DNA of 64,000 bases, taken from Pomphorhynchus laevis (Eukaryota; Acanthocephala; Palaeacanthocephala; Echinorhynchida; Pomphorhynchidae). A model generated the notes under the pieces. It had not been told where the DNA came from. It saw only the letters and a program-made list of their open reading frames with translations, and ran no database searches. The stretch is taken from contig WNNJ02001874.1 in NCBI GenBank assembly GCA_012934845.2, forward strand, positions 1 to 64,000. Direction: 5' to 3'. A program made the translations under genes and the position numbers. This document shows, in pieces, positions 36,293 through 46,176 of this stretch. Every line of letters starts with the position of its first letter. The first letter of the stretch is position 1.

Positions 36293-37009
36293 ATGACGAA
36301 ATCTCGCAAAAGAAAAAGACGTGAGGAAATTAAATCAGTAAATTTAGCTTACCATGCAGATTGGGATGATAGCCTGCTTATTAAATCATATGACTCTGCC
36401 ATTATGTCTATTCCAAAATTTAACGATACAAAAATAAATCAAGATAATGACTGCCTAGACACTACTATCGAGGATGGCGAAGTTCTATCAGTAGATGGCG
36501 ATATATCACCGGAAGAGAACAAAATCGCGCCAATGGAATGCATAGTAGACGTTACTGACCGTAAAGTGCCATCAAGTGCAACCATTCTCACATTTAATGA
36601 TGATTTAATTTCATCACTTGAAACTAAAAACGCTACTTGTGTTCATAACGACAATAATGCCGAGAAAGTACAGATGGTATCTCCGTTACGTTCTAAGATA
36701 TCATTGATAGAAAACGAAAACACGTTAATGAAAGGTATAGTTGACGTTGATGGCCATGACATGTTATCAAGTATGCATCCAGATGGTGATGATTTAATTT
36801 CGCCCTTTGAAATTAAAGAAATTAATCGTGCTAATAACGTCAATGATGTTAAGCAAGTACAGATGGTACCACCGTTGCCTTCTATGGATGTCACAATATC
36901 AGATTTATCCGATCAAAGCAGTCTGCACTCAATGCTGACATCGTGGTACATGTGTGGATTTCATACGGGACTGCATCTTGGCTTAAAACAAGGACGACAT
37001 ACTAAATAG
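36293..37009 (+). CDS. SMN-like protein lacking the Tudor domain (238 aa)
   Basis: A complete single-exon frame with context aagATGa. The N-terminus has a basic nuclear-localisation-like KSRKRKRREE, then DWDDSLLIKSYDSAI (residues 23-37), matching the Gemin2-binding helix of survival motor neuron proteins. The last ~29 residues (SLHSMLTSWYMCGFHTGLHL...) match the YG box, the glycine-zipper that oligomerises SMN. In the family SMN nucleates the complex that loads Sm rings on snRNAs, its Tudor domain binding dimethyl-arginine Sm tails. Here no Tudor-like segment lies between the ends. Instead residues ~75-210 are acidic and hold two diverged tandem ~65-residue repeats (ECIVDVTDRKVPSS.../KGIVDVDGHDMLSS..., each ending QMVSPLRS or QMVPPLPS). 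I infer a paralogue or retrogene that could bind Gemin2 and oligomerise but not Sm tails. An alternative is a diverged sole SMN. The frame is intact, which argues against simple decay. Confidence 0.8.
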   Translation: MTKSRKRKRREEIKSVNLAYHADWDDSLLIKSYDSAIMSIPKFNDTKINQDNDCLDTTIEDGEVLSVDGDISPEENKIAPMECIVDVTDRKVPSSATILTFNDDLISSLETKNATCVHNDNNAEKVQMVSPLRSKISLIENENTLMKGIVDVDGHDMLSSMHPDGDDLISPFEIKEINRANNVNDVKQVQMVPPLPSMDVTISDLSDQSSLHSMLTSWYMCGFHTGLHLGLKQGRHTK

Positions 37010-37950
37010 CTTTTTATCTGTTTTTCAGCACACAGACAAATATGCACAGAAAAATATAAAAAATCATTTTTTTAATATTTATTATTATATAAAATTAATG
37101 TCGTTACCCGTGAATGGGTCTATTTCAAAATTGTCGTTGCGCGCTGTGTAATAACGCAGAGTTCAACTTTTTAGAGCTGCGGGAAGCCCTTGTTACCATT
37201 GACGTCGTCATTCTTACTCATTTAAAGCTAATTGATCATCTCAATTTATTTATAATAGTCATTTTATAATCTTGTTTTCATCGCATAGTCAAATATGCAC
37301 AAAAAAATAAATAAAAACTAATATTTATTATTTTACAACTTTTTCAATTATATATTTCATCGAATAATTGAAAATTATTGTTAATTTGAATAATTTTGTT
37401 AATTATGAATATAACATTATTAATATAATATAATATTATATTATAAATATAATATTATTATATAATATTTTTGATACAAATATCAACGGCGATTATCTTA
37501 CAATTTTATAAGGCATTTTATTAAAATTCTTAATTCTTAATATTATAATAAGTAAAACAGAAATCTGTAAATATTGTTTACTTGTATTTACAGATATAAT
37601 TGCTATTGTTTATTAACAGTAAATTTAAATTACATTCAATTAAATTTAACTAGATTTACAAATTTATACAGGCATTTATCGACTTAATTTTAACACTTTA
37701 ATGATCTTTTGTTCATATATCGATAAACTTAAACTTTCCGCATTTCATAAATTATTTTTCGTTTTCTCGAGTTCAGTTAAATAATATTAATTTTTAAATG
37801 GTATTAGTTATTCAATAATTGGTTTGGATTAAAAGTTCCCAGCAAGACGATAATTATAGAATAAAGATTTATTTATTTTTCATTACTCCATATGATTTTA
37901 TAAAAAATCAATGAGAAGGCAAGTTATCGAAATTATTTCTTTTTTATAAT
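37010..37950. other. Intergenic, with two copies of a ~60 nt repeat
   Basis: A word of the form TTCAGCACACAGACAAATATGCACA...AATATTTATTATT lies just after the SMN-like stop (37026-37072). A related copy is at 37272-37338, and a third is at 38151-38218 inside the carbonic anhydrase region. 37084-37220 is a GC-richer stretch that I cannot assign. Confidence 0.6.
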
Positions 37951-37954
37951 TTAG

Positions 37955-38150
37955 AACTCCTATAAAAATAACAAAGGACTTCAAAAAATCGTAAATTTAT
38001 TTCCGAAAATAACTGTCCATGGTAAACATTACAAACTACCAGACTTCAATCTTAGCAATATTATACCACTTAATATAATGGCGTATTTCCAATATTACGG
38101 TTCGTTAACCACACCGCCTTGTTATGAAAATGTGAAATTTGTGATGCAAT
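37955..38150 (+). pseudogene. Alpha-carbonic anhydrase exon or fragment
   Basis: Preceded by a T-rich tract and TTTAG acceptor (AG at 37953-37954). The frame then reads NSYKNNKGLQKIVNLFPK, DFNLSNIIPLNIMAYFQYYG and GSLTTPPCYENVKFV. That is the segment of alpha-carbonic anhydrases carrying the substrate-pocket SLTTPPC motif (the threonine equivalent to human Thr199 present). The enzymes hydrate CO2 to bicarbonate. The zinc-binding His residues (HFHWG and following exons) are not found upstream, and the expected following exon is not seen; past ~38150 the frame runs into the ~60 nt repeat found near the SMN-like gene. It is an isolated exon of a split gene or a truncated duplicate. Confidence 0.6.
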
Positions 38151-38569
38151 TTTTTCATCACACAGTCAGATATGTACAGAATATATATAATAAAAAAGCT
38201 AATATTTATTATTTTACAATTAAATTGCTCAATCCTACATATTTGAAAATCATTTGGCTAACAATCATACTTTAGCAATTTTAAACTGAAATGTCTGATA
38301 AACATTTAAATATGAATAGCAAGTTAAATTGATTAGACATTATCTTAAATATGGATATAATGTAATGTGAGCAAATGTAATGTGAGCAATTCTATGTAAT
38401 TAGATATAATGTAATTTTAAATTTATTAAATTTGGAATTTGAAGCACGATCAACATAACAGAAATTCATTTTTAAATTTCGCTAGCTGCTGCAAGTACCA
38501 TCTGAGAAACAGAACAAATTTTGTTTTGCCATCAGTAAAATATCACAAAAGGAAAATAATAAAGGACAT

Positions 38570-39722
38570 TGTCGTAAGAAATATAAAAATAAATTTGTGT
38601 ATTGTTGAGTCTGCTCAAATATTCAAAAAATGTAAAATAATAATTTACTATTTATATGTAATTCAATGTAATAGTTTAAAGTTTAAAAATTCAAAACATG
38701 AAAAGAGTACCATTTGGCGACACAATGAAAAAAGCGCACACATTTCTTGTGATATTTCGATCTTGAAAAAATAGTAAAATTGAGAATATGTTATAAGAGC
38801 CTGAAACTTAGCCACACTATATTGAAAAATTGACGATTCAAGGACCCTTGCACAACACTGTGTACCAATTCACATGTCCAAAAGATGAATGTAAGGTCAG
38901 TTCTAACAACATTTTTATTGATTACACGACGCAACGGTTGTATTCACGAATGACTCAACATTCATATAGCGGTGCGACTAAGAAGCATATGGAAGATGAA
39001 TATTACATTAAGGTATCTAAAAAGAAAATTATTGATAATACAAAGGATTTAATGAAAGAACTTGATGTTGTGAATTTACGAATTCTAGAAGCGATATTCA
39101 TCAAAGAGATGAATCTTGCAATCAATCGCAAAGATAAAGGATTTGTAAAGACATTAACAATTTTTTTAAAAACTACTAAATTAGATAACTTACAATTTAA
39201 TGTAATTTGTATTTTTTTTATTTTACAGATGTCTGATGATGATCTATATCAAGATCGAGATACCACAAGAAATTTTCGCGCATTTAATTGTGTTGCAAAA
39301 TGGTACTCTTTTCATGTTTTGAGTTCACAGTTTCTAAGCTTTTATTAGCTAAAAATATCTAAAATTATAAATTATTTTTCTAGCTAAACAATAGTTTTTC
39401 ATGGTGGCAAATTTTTTATATTTAATAATATTAAATGATATTAATATCAATTGAATTAATATTAATAAAATAAAATTAATATTTAATTTATTAAATATTC
39501 ATATATTTCGTAAGAAATATAAAAATAAATTTGTGTATTGTTGAGTCTGCTCAAATATTCAAAAAATGTCAAATAATAATTCACTATTTATATGTAATTC
39601 AATGTAATAGTTCAAGTTTCTAAGCTTTTCTGAGCTAAAAACATCTAAAACTATAAATTATTTTTCTAGCAAAACAACATAGTTTTTCATTCTGGCGAAT
39701 TTTTTATATTTAATAATATTTA
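38570..39722. repeat. Two ~105 bp direct duplications
   Basis: 38570-38665 recurs at 39509-39605 (CGTAAGAAATATAAAAATAAATT... TGTAATAGTT). 39323-39430 recurs at 39612-39722 (TTTCTAAGCTTTT..., ATTATTTTTCTAGC...). In the right-hand copies the two blocks sit side by side, so a composite of a larger repeat is likely. Confidence 0.85.
38830..39230 (+). pseudogene. Penelope-like GIY-YIG nuclease fragment
   Basis: Plus-strand frame NTVYQFTCPKDECK, IDYTTQRLYSRMTQHS and GATKKHMEDE, then RILEAIFIKEMNLAINRKDKG, has the order of a Penelope-type GIY-YIG nuclease: (GI)VYxFxCP, YIGxT (here FIDYT), catalytic Arg in RLxxRM, and the Glu helix (EAIFIKE). The YIG glycine is replaced, and no RT precedes it. A remnant of a C-terminal-nuclease Penelope-like element. 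Confidence 0.7.
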
Positions 39723-39729
39723 ATATTTA

Positions 39730-40345
39730 TTAATATTTTTTAATAATATTAAATTTATAAAATTTCAGGTGACTGTTAATGGTATTATAACAATAATAGC
39801 TATTTAATATAATATACTAATACATAGATCCCTTTTAGTTTTGTAAATAGAAACAAACCATGTAGACGGAGAAAATATTAACAATTTTATGATATTTCAC
39901 TGATTGCTATCATCGAATAACCACAAGGATTTGTCTAAGTGAAAATTCAAGAGAGAGAATTAAAATTTAGAAAACAGTAAATTCGGATGATTTGTACTGC
40001 CTTTTACTTTCGTCTACACATTTAAATACGGATGACACGCAAATTAAAAATGCAGCATTAACTTACAAAGATGCATTTGTAGCTTACCGTTAATACTCAC
40101 ATTTATATTCAACACAAAAGTAAATATGATTTTTGAATAATGGTTCAAATTCAACTATAATTTTGATAATTTTTCCTATTTTACAAATAGGAATATATAT
40201 AAATAAATAAATAAAGATTTTATTAAAAATAAACATGCAGGATAATATCATTAACAGAAGACAGTTACTATCAAGCATTTATCTAATCTTCTTCGAGATG
40301 AATTGACAATCTTCAAAGTTGCATGTAAGTCTTCTTTAAAACATT
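39730..40345. other. AT-rich stretch
   Basis: No supported feature. An open minus frame at 40090-40278 is low complexity and dismissed. Confidence 0.45.
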
Positions 40346-40351
40346 ATGGCC

Positions 40352-42800
40352 TCAAATCAATGGGGATCTGAGCCCCCAACCGATCCAACACTCCGCCTTC
40401 CGACTGAACCACCCTGAGTCTTTCACCCCCGGAAGGATCCAATCGATGCGGACTATGCTGGGTAAACGAGATACAAGGAGCTTCAGGAACCTTAGTCTTT
40501 GCTCTGGGGGACGTCCTCTAGAGAAGAAGACTAATCCCGAGATAGCCCAGGTACCCCAAAGGCGCACCTGGGTTTTCCCATTCAATGACAGATGGTGAGC
40601 CCGTTTCAGAGCCCACCTAGCTTTCTTCAGGATACGTTTAAGTCTATCCAGGTCAGCTTTCGCCGACCAGCTCACCGTAACGGTGAACCCCAGGTATTTT
40701 ACTCGACTTGTGAAGGTGGGGAGTGGTTCAGAGGCAAATATGGAGGAGAGTGCAGAGAGTGCTAATCTCTTAAGTTTTTTCTTTGTTGCAGTGGTGCCAT
40801 GAAAGACAACCGCCTGCGATTTGGCGGAGTTTAAAATAAGATTGGATTTGGGTAACTGGTCTTTTAATCTTAAAAAGAAGCGGCTGATGTCAGAAACTAC
40901 GTCTTTGCACCTGTGTCCAGAGAACAGGGCTGTGGTGTCATTAGCATACACCACAAGACGTTGTTCGCGTTTAAATATTTTGAATAGATTAATGGAAGCA
41001 GCAAGATATAAGATAGGAGAAAGAGGTGAACCTTGAGGCACACCCGTAATAGGGTAAAACTGACGCGCATCAGGGTTGTCTTTATAATAAAACCGTTTGG
41101 TGTACAGCAGGATCTCCACCCTGTTCACAATTCTCGCAGGCAACCCGAGGGACCTGAGAGAAGAGATCACAAAAGGAATGGAGATGCGGTCAAATGCAGC
41201 AGAAAAGTCAAGGAAAATAGCCACAACTAGGCGATGGCTATTTTCCCGACAAAACTGCTCCACCTCACCTACTGCTAAATGGACCGAGCGACCTTTGACG
41301 AACCCATGAAAACCTGGAGGGATCAAATTTCGCCTACTTAAATGGTCGCGGATGTTTTGCGCAAGCGCTTTTTCGTAAATCGACACGAGGGAATTTTGAA
41401 TCGAAATGGGTCGCAGGTCTTTAGGACATGAACAGGATTTTTTCTTAGGAATAAAAACACGTTTACTAATATTGATGCCTGCTACATCGGATGGCAGGCT
41501 AAAAGCATAGTTACGGCCACCTCTCTTCTCTGATCAGCTGTCAAAAGCTGACAGACCCGAGAAGAAAGTGGAAGGACGGATTTGGAGGTGCCCGGGAGTG
41601 GACCCCAGGAGTTAAGAATATCCGTAACAGAAAGATCCCTACTCCTGAAGTTACACCAAGGCGGGATTGGTTGAGGTGATTGAGTGGCTCCATAGTTGTG
41701 TAGGGCTAGTGACTCCTCCAAAACTTTATCAAGGCCTACATTCCCTATCCAACTCAATGCTCTATCCTTCCAGCAAACAAACTTCTCCTTCTTGAATATC
41801 TTCCAGAAGGAAGACCGTGAAGGATTAAGGCGAGCGATACTCGTCCTATCCTTACTCAGCTGGAACCTGTATCTAGTGCTCCAGTATTCATTCGAGAGGG
41901 CCTGTTTGGCGGAAGCAGAGAGATTAGGGAGGTTCAGTAATTTTGCTAGGACCTTGAGTTTCGTCGAAGTGGGATTGTATATACGACCTTTATAGGTAGT
42001 CGATAGAATCGCGGTAGCTTGCGAAGAGAGGTAGGTATTAAATTCGGTCACACTCAAATTTCCTATTCGGGGAAAGAGTCGGATAGCCGCCTGGAAGAAG
42101 GCTACTCTGATCGGATCAAAGTGAAACCTCCTTCGAAGCAATGTATCTTCCTCAATTCTCCAGCGAATTAGGTCATGAGAGGTGGACAATTGTTGGCGCG
42201 ACTGCTCCGTACAGAGAGGTTTAAGCAACCACCTTGAGTGAAGCAGTAAAATGTCGAGGATTGAATTTGTTGATTTGCAATGAAAGGTAGGGGTCGGTGG
42301 TTTGTGAATAAGATAACCGTTCCTAGCTCTGCGAAGTGCCGCGTTGATCCAACGACCAGTTCTTTGTTGAAGTCTCCAAGTATCATGTCATAGCCGCTAT
42401 CAATAATACCGTCCAGGAGGTCGCGGTTCTTGTGAATCTCTCCTGGACGTATGTAGACATTGGCTATACTGAGGCGTTTACCGTTCTTAACGAGTGACAC
42501 TACTAGACACGAGAGGGCTGGACAAGAGTAATTTAATATGAGGGAAGACCTTAAGGAGCATTTAACTAGGGTTAAGAGTCCTTGAGATGAAGAGACGTGG
42601 GGTGGGGTTATGTACGGAGTATAGTGGGAATATGTGTGCTTTGGGAAAAATCGAGCAATGTCCTGGGGGAGACGGATAGACCGCGTCTCCTGAAGGACTA
42701 TAACATCTGCATCTCTACCAGATAAAAGTCTAAGGGCGGAAGCACCTCCCGAATTCCACTGAAGAATATTCAGTGAAAAAGGCTCGGGTTTACTCACCAT
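40352..42800 (-). pseudogene. LINE ORF2 (endonuclease-reverse transcriptase), disrupted
   Basis: Starts MVSKPEPFSLNILQWNSGG. Endonuclease motifs: LQWNSGG, VLQETRS, NVYIRPG, MILGDFN. A frame change near 42200 moves to KPLCTEQSRQQLSTSHDLIRW, the EN-RT linker to ~41482. The RT frame from 41386 has IYEKALAQNIRDHL, VVAIFLDFSAAFDRIS (motif A), ITGVPQGSPLSPILY (motif B) and VVYANDTTALF (motif C, YADD to YAND), then the thumb and C-terminal LWGTWAISGLVF. At least two frame breaks plus the catalytic Asp-to-Asn change indicate an inactive copy. Confidence 0.85.
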
Positions 42801-42935
42801 TGTGACAGATCGGTTAGACAGGAGCAGCCAGCCTAGACAGAGCTAGGTGCTAGGAAGTTATCCCTTGCCACTAGCCCCATCCAGGGCCAGAGCTCTGGGC
42901 AATATCTTCATTTCCCAGTGAGGCGCCAACCATGT

Positions 42936-44065
42936 TCATGTTATTAAGAAGCTTTCCAATTTTAAGCGGTGGAACTTTATTTGCGGAAGCCCCCTCTTCT
43001 TGGATTGGGGTTTTTTACATTCAGCAGGAATTGGGGCAGAGTCCGCCCCCAGGAGTGCCGAGATCAGAGGAGTCAACATCGCTTGAAATTGTGACATTAT
43101 CGTCTCTTTAGTATTGTCCAGAAGAAGAATTATATCTGAATTTGACATTCGATCCACCGGATGAGCAGCTGCAGAGAAGGGTTTATTAGCCGTTTTTTTA
43201 GCAAACAACTGTTGGTATTCCCGGAAATTATTACATCGTCGGGACCAAGCAGGGTGTTTACCCCCGCAGTTAAGGCAGGAGGGAGGAGCTGAGCATATCT
43301 CGCCCTTACACATACTGGAACATGCGTCTGAGGCACAAACACCGCAAGTCTTTATTTTATCACAGGAGGACCCCCAATGGCCCCATCTATGGCAATTATT
43401 ACAATGAGGATATGTTAGATTGTCTTCCTCAATTAAAGTAAAGCGAAGGTTGAACCCTAAAAAAGGGTTAGAAGCGGACTTAGACAGAAGCAATCCATTA
43501 TCGATATCTGCCTTACAGAAAGCTACAGGGAGGGGGTCACCCAGCTTTCCTATAACTTGCCTGACAGAGTGGAGGCAATATGATTTTTGTAACATAGTTA
43601 GATCATCTTCAGACAAAAAAGAGGGAAAATTCGAAATTTTTAAGGAACATTGTATAGGTTTGAGTGTAATCGATCCCAGATGGGCTAAATTGTTTGCAAA
43701 ATACTCGTTATACTCCTTCATAACGCTGCCATTAGCAAAGGAAATTCTTATTGCATTTTCAAGCGTCTTATCAGAATTGAATAAAATTCTATTATTAAAT
43801 TTTCCCACGAATTCTCTCAGGAAAGTGGGAAATAATTTGTGCCTTTCGATCGGTTTCAGAGCATTTATTATGCACAAGTTTGATAATTTAGGAATGGGGG
43901 AAGCACTCCCGAGTCAGCTTTAAATTGGCATAACAAATCACTTACCTCGTTGACGGAATTAATATTTAAATCTGAAATTGTACTTGTTCCTTGTTCTATA
44001 TTGACGTTTCTGTTTGACGACGTAGAATGCTTTGATCGCTCCGTCGTATACTCACTTTCTACCAT
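42936..44065 (-). CDS. LINE ORF1 (gag-like, CCHC)
   Basis: Nucleic-acid-binding protein of the LINE. The main frame runs from 43877 (CIINALKPIERHKLF) to 42936. It contains a fold with KPIQCSLKISNFPS and NPFLGFNLRFTLIEE, then a Cys/His cluster: CNNCHRWGHWGSSC, CGVCASDACSSMC and CLNCGGKHPAWSRRC, three knuckle-like units typical of ORF1 in Jockey/R1/I elements. A preceding frame from 44065 (NVNIEQGTSTISDL..., ADSGVLPP) overlaps its start by 10 nt in a different frame. The same arrangement is seen in the copy at 25090-27255, so either there is a short upstream ORF or a frameshift links the two parts. Confidence 0.8.
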
Positions 44066-44069
44066 TTTT

Positions 44070-44864
44070 TACAAATAGGAAAAATAGCCGCAAATACAGT
44101 TGCCGATAGTCTTAAGTGTTGGCTGGCGCAGTTTATCAAAGAAACAGCGTAAACGAAAATGCACTTATTGCTAAAATAGCAAAATTGCATTTATACATGC
44201 ATTCGACCATATATCACCAAATACTCTAACGACAAAAATTGATTTAATTTATTTATTCTAATTATTTAATTTTAAATATTTAGATAGAAACAAATATTAA
44301 TTCGTTATAGATAATATATAAACGATTCATTAAAATTTATGTTAACGTAGAGAACTATAAATATTTCTGATTTTTATAATTTATTAAATAATTTTTATAT
44401 ATATATTTGTTTTGAATTTTGAGAGTAATTAAATTTTCCTGTGGTTTGGAAATGGTTAAAATAAACTTTTATAATTCCATAGCTATTTATTTATAAATTC
44501 AAAATGCGCTTAAATTATTCCGTATTACTAAACTATGCAGAATAAATCATTGCTACTAGAATAACATATTTTTTAGTTAAAAATTAAATTATATGTTAAC
44601 ATTTAATGATAGAATTTACTTTATAACAAATATTGAATGAATTGACATTTTTAAATTACATTAAAACTATAAAGTTAAAAAATACATACAACCATATATT
44701 TAATTTAATTATATTAAATATATTATATTATTTTTTATTATATTTATATTTAATTTCGGCTTTTAATTTATGGAGAGCATAAAAAATATCACCCATAGCA
44801 TTTTCAACACTGTCGAAGAATGTTGCTGACAACATCATTAAATTGTAATTTTATTAAACATTAT
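44070..44864. other. AT-rich stretch between LINE and Naiad element
   Basis: No ORF or repeat recognised. Confidence 0.45.
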
Positions 44865-44886
44865 TAAATCTAAATTATATAAATAT

Positions 44887-45367
44887 ATGAAATATATGTT
44901 TCGATACATTGATGATATATGTGTATTTAATTCTAATAATTTTTATTCAATTAGTGAGCACATTTATCCAGAAAGCCTTATTCTTAACAAAACCAATATT
45001 AATGATAAAGAAGGTGTATATCTAGATATGAACATTAAATTGACATTAACTAAAACTACTATTAATTTATATCGTAAAGATGACATTTAAATTTACAAGA
45101 AACATATTTTTGCATGAACATTCATGCATACCATATAATATAAAATATAATACATTAAATAATGAAATTTTAAGAATTGCAACAATATGTAATAATATTG
45201 ATTTTCTTCAAAATCACTTAAATAATTTAATAGATGCATATTTTAAACTAGGTTACTATAAAAATAACATCAAGCAGAAAATAGTAAAATATATAAATCA
45301 ACACAATAATATAAAGAATAAATTTAAACTCTTAAGTTGCAAATTTTTATGGATGGATAATAAATAA
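44887..45367 (+). pseudogene. Partial RT C-terminus in 5' pseudo-LTR
   Basis: Duplicate of the last ~160 codons of the 904-aa ORF (from MKYMFRYIDDICVF to the stop), as expected for a pseudo-LTR. It has a 2-nt deletion relative to the intact ORF, giving a frameshift near 45085. Not expected to be a separate gene. Confidence 0.85.
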
Positions 45368-45417
45368 TATACTTTGCATTAGAATAAGATACTAGATAGT
45401 TATTTCAGAGGAAATAC

Positions 45418-45515
45418 ATCATTAGCATGTATTTGGCCCCGCTGCTATGTTGGGTAGAGGAGTTAGGGGTCGAAACCTGATAGCATAGCAGTTCCTCCTG
45501 ATGACCTCTAATTCT
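45418..45515 (+). ncRNA. Putative structured RNA in 5' pseudo-LTR
   Basis: GAGTTAGGGGTC and GACCTCTAATTC can form a 12-bp stem (with G-U pairs) enclosing GAAACC...CTCCTGAT. CTGCTATG upstream pairs with CATAGCAG inside that loop, giving a pseudoknot-like fold. GUCGAAAC and CUGAUGA are hammerhead-like half-motifs, but spacing does not satisfy the hammerhead consensus. The same sequence recurs in the 3' pseudo-LTR (48940-49038). Confidence 0.45.
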
Positions 45516-45576
45516 TATTCTGATACAACGTCTGTTATTTATTAGTCAATTTATAAAAATGACGTTTATTTTAAAT

Positions 45577-45607
<31 letters not shown>

Positions 45608-46176
45608 ACTTGATTAAAATTATAGAAAATCTAAAAACAATTATTAATTTTATTATTTAATTATTAAATTTTGATTTAGCATTATTATGTTTTGTTTATT
45701 TTATAATTATATAACAATACGTAGACGCAGTTAGCTGATTTAATTTGTTCTACTGACATGTTATTTTTGACCTGTGGACTTTGTTTTCCCGGTAATATGA
45801 CCTCTGTCAGAAATACTGAAACTATGTATTATTGGTTACGACTTTACTATTATTTTTTCTTATTTTCAAACAAGCATGAATTATTAATTCTTAAAAAAGG
45901 GAGAAGTTTGCATCCCAAGGTGTTTACACTTTAAAATGTAAACTGCTTCACGTGATCACGTTTAAGAGACCAGGTAATGGCCAATAGCTAGGTCGCGTAG
46001 CGCGTGGAGTGAAGGTGGTAGATCTTTATAGATCTTGTTCCAGCCTGCAACCGCCTTAAGCAGGGCAGCCCCCTGTCAGATGCTGCTGGATGGCCCGTTG
46101 TAAGTTTAGTCTGAGTCAACTAAACTAGGTGGCGACACCGAAAAAGCAACGTTAAAAATTATGACTTAAAAGTTAC

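Larger units (their letters stand above)
40345..44065 (-). mobile_element. Near full-length LINE (Jockey/R1/I-like group)
   Basis: Minus-strand non-LTR retrotransposon with gag-like ORF1 (CCHC knuckles), AP endonuclease and reverse transcriptase in the usual order. It is the best copy in the window of the family also seen at 24184-27255. ORF1 and ORF2 are separated by ~135 bp. ORF2 is interrupted by frame changes, and its RT carries YAND where catalysis needs YADD, so this copy is likely inactive. The 3' end lies near 40345, and no clear poly-A or target-site duplication was found. Confidence 0.93.

Noticed and set aside
37084-37220. GC-richer stretch after the SMN-like gene as an extra carbonic anhydrase exon
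   Set aside because: No carbonic anhydrase motif in any frame and no convincing splice sites.
45418-45515. Calling the Naiad RNA fold a hammerhead ribozyme
   Set aside because: CUGAUGA and GAAA are present, but the stem that pairs best consumes two core nucleotides, and no proper stem III with cleavage site was found.
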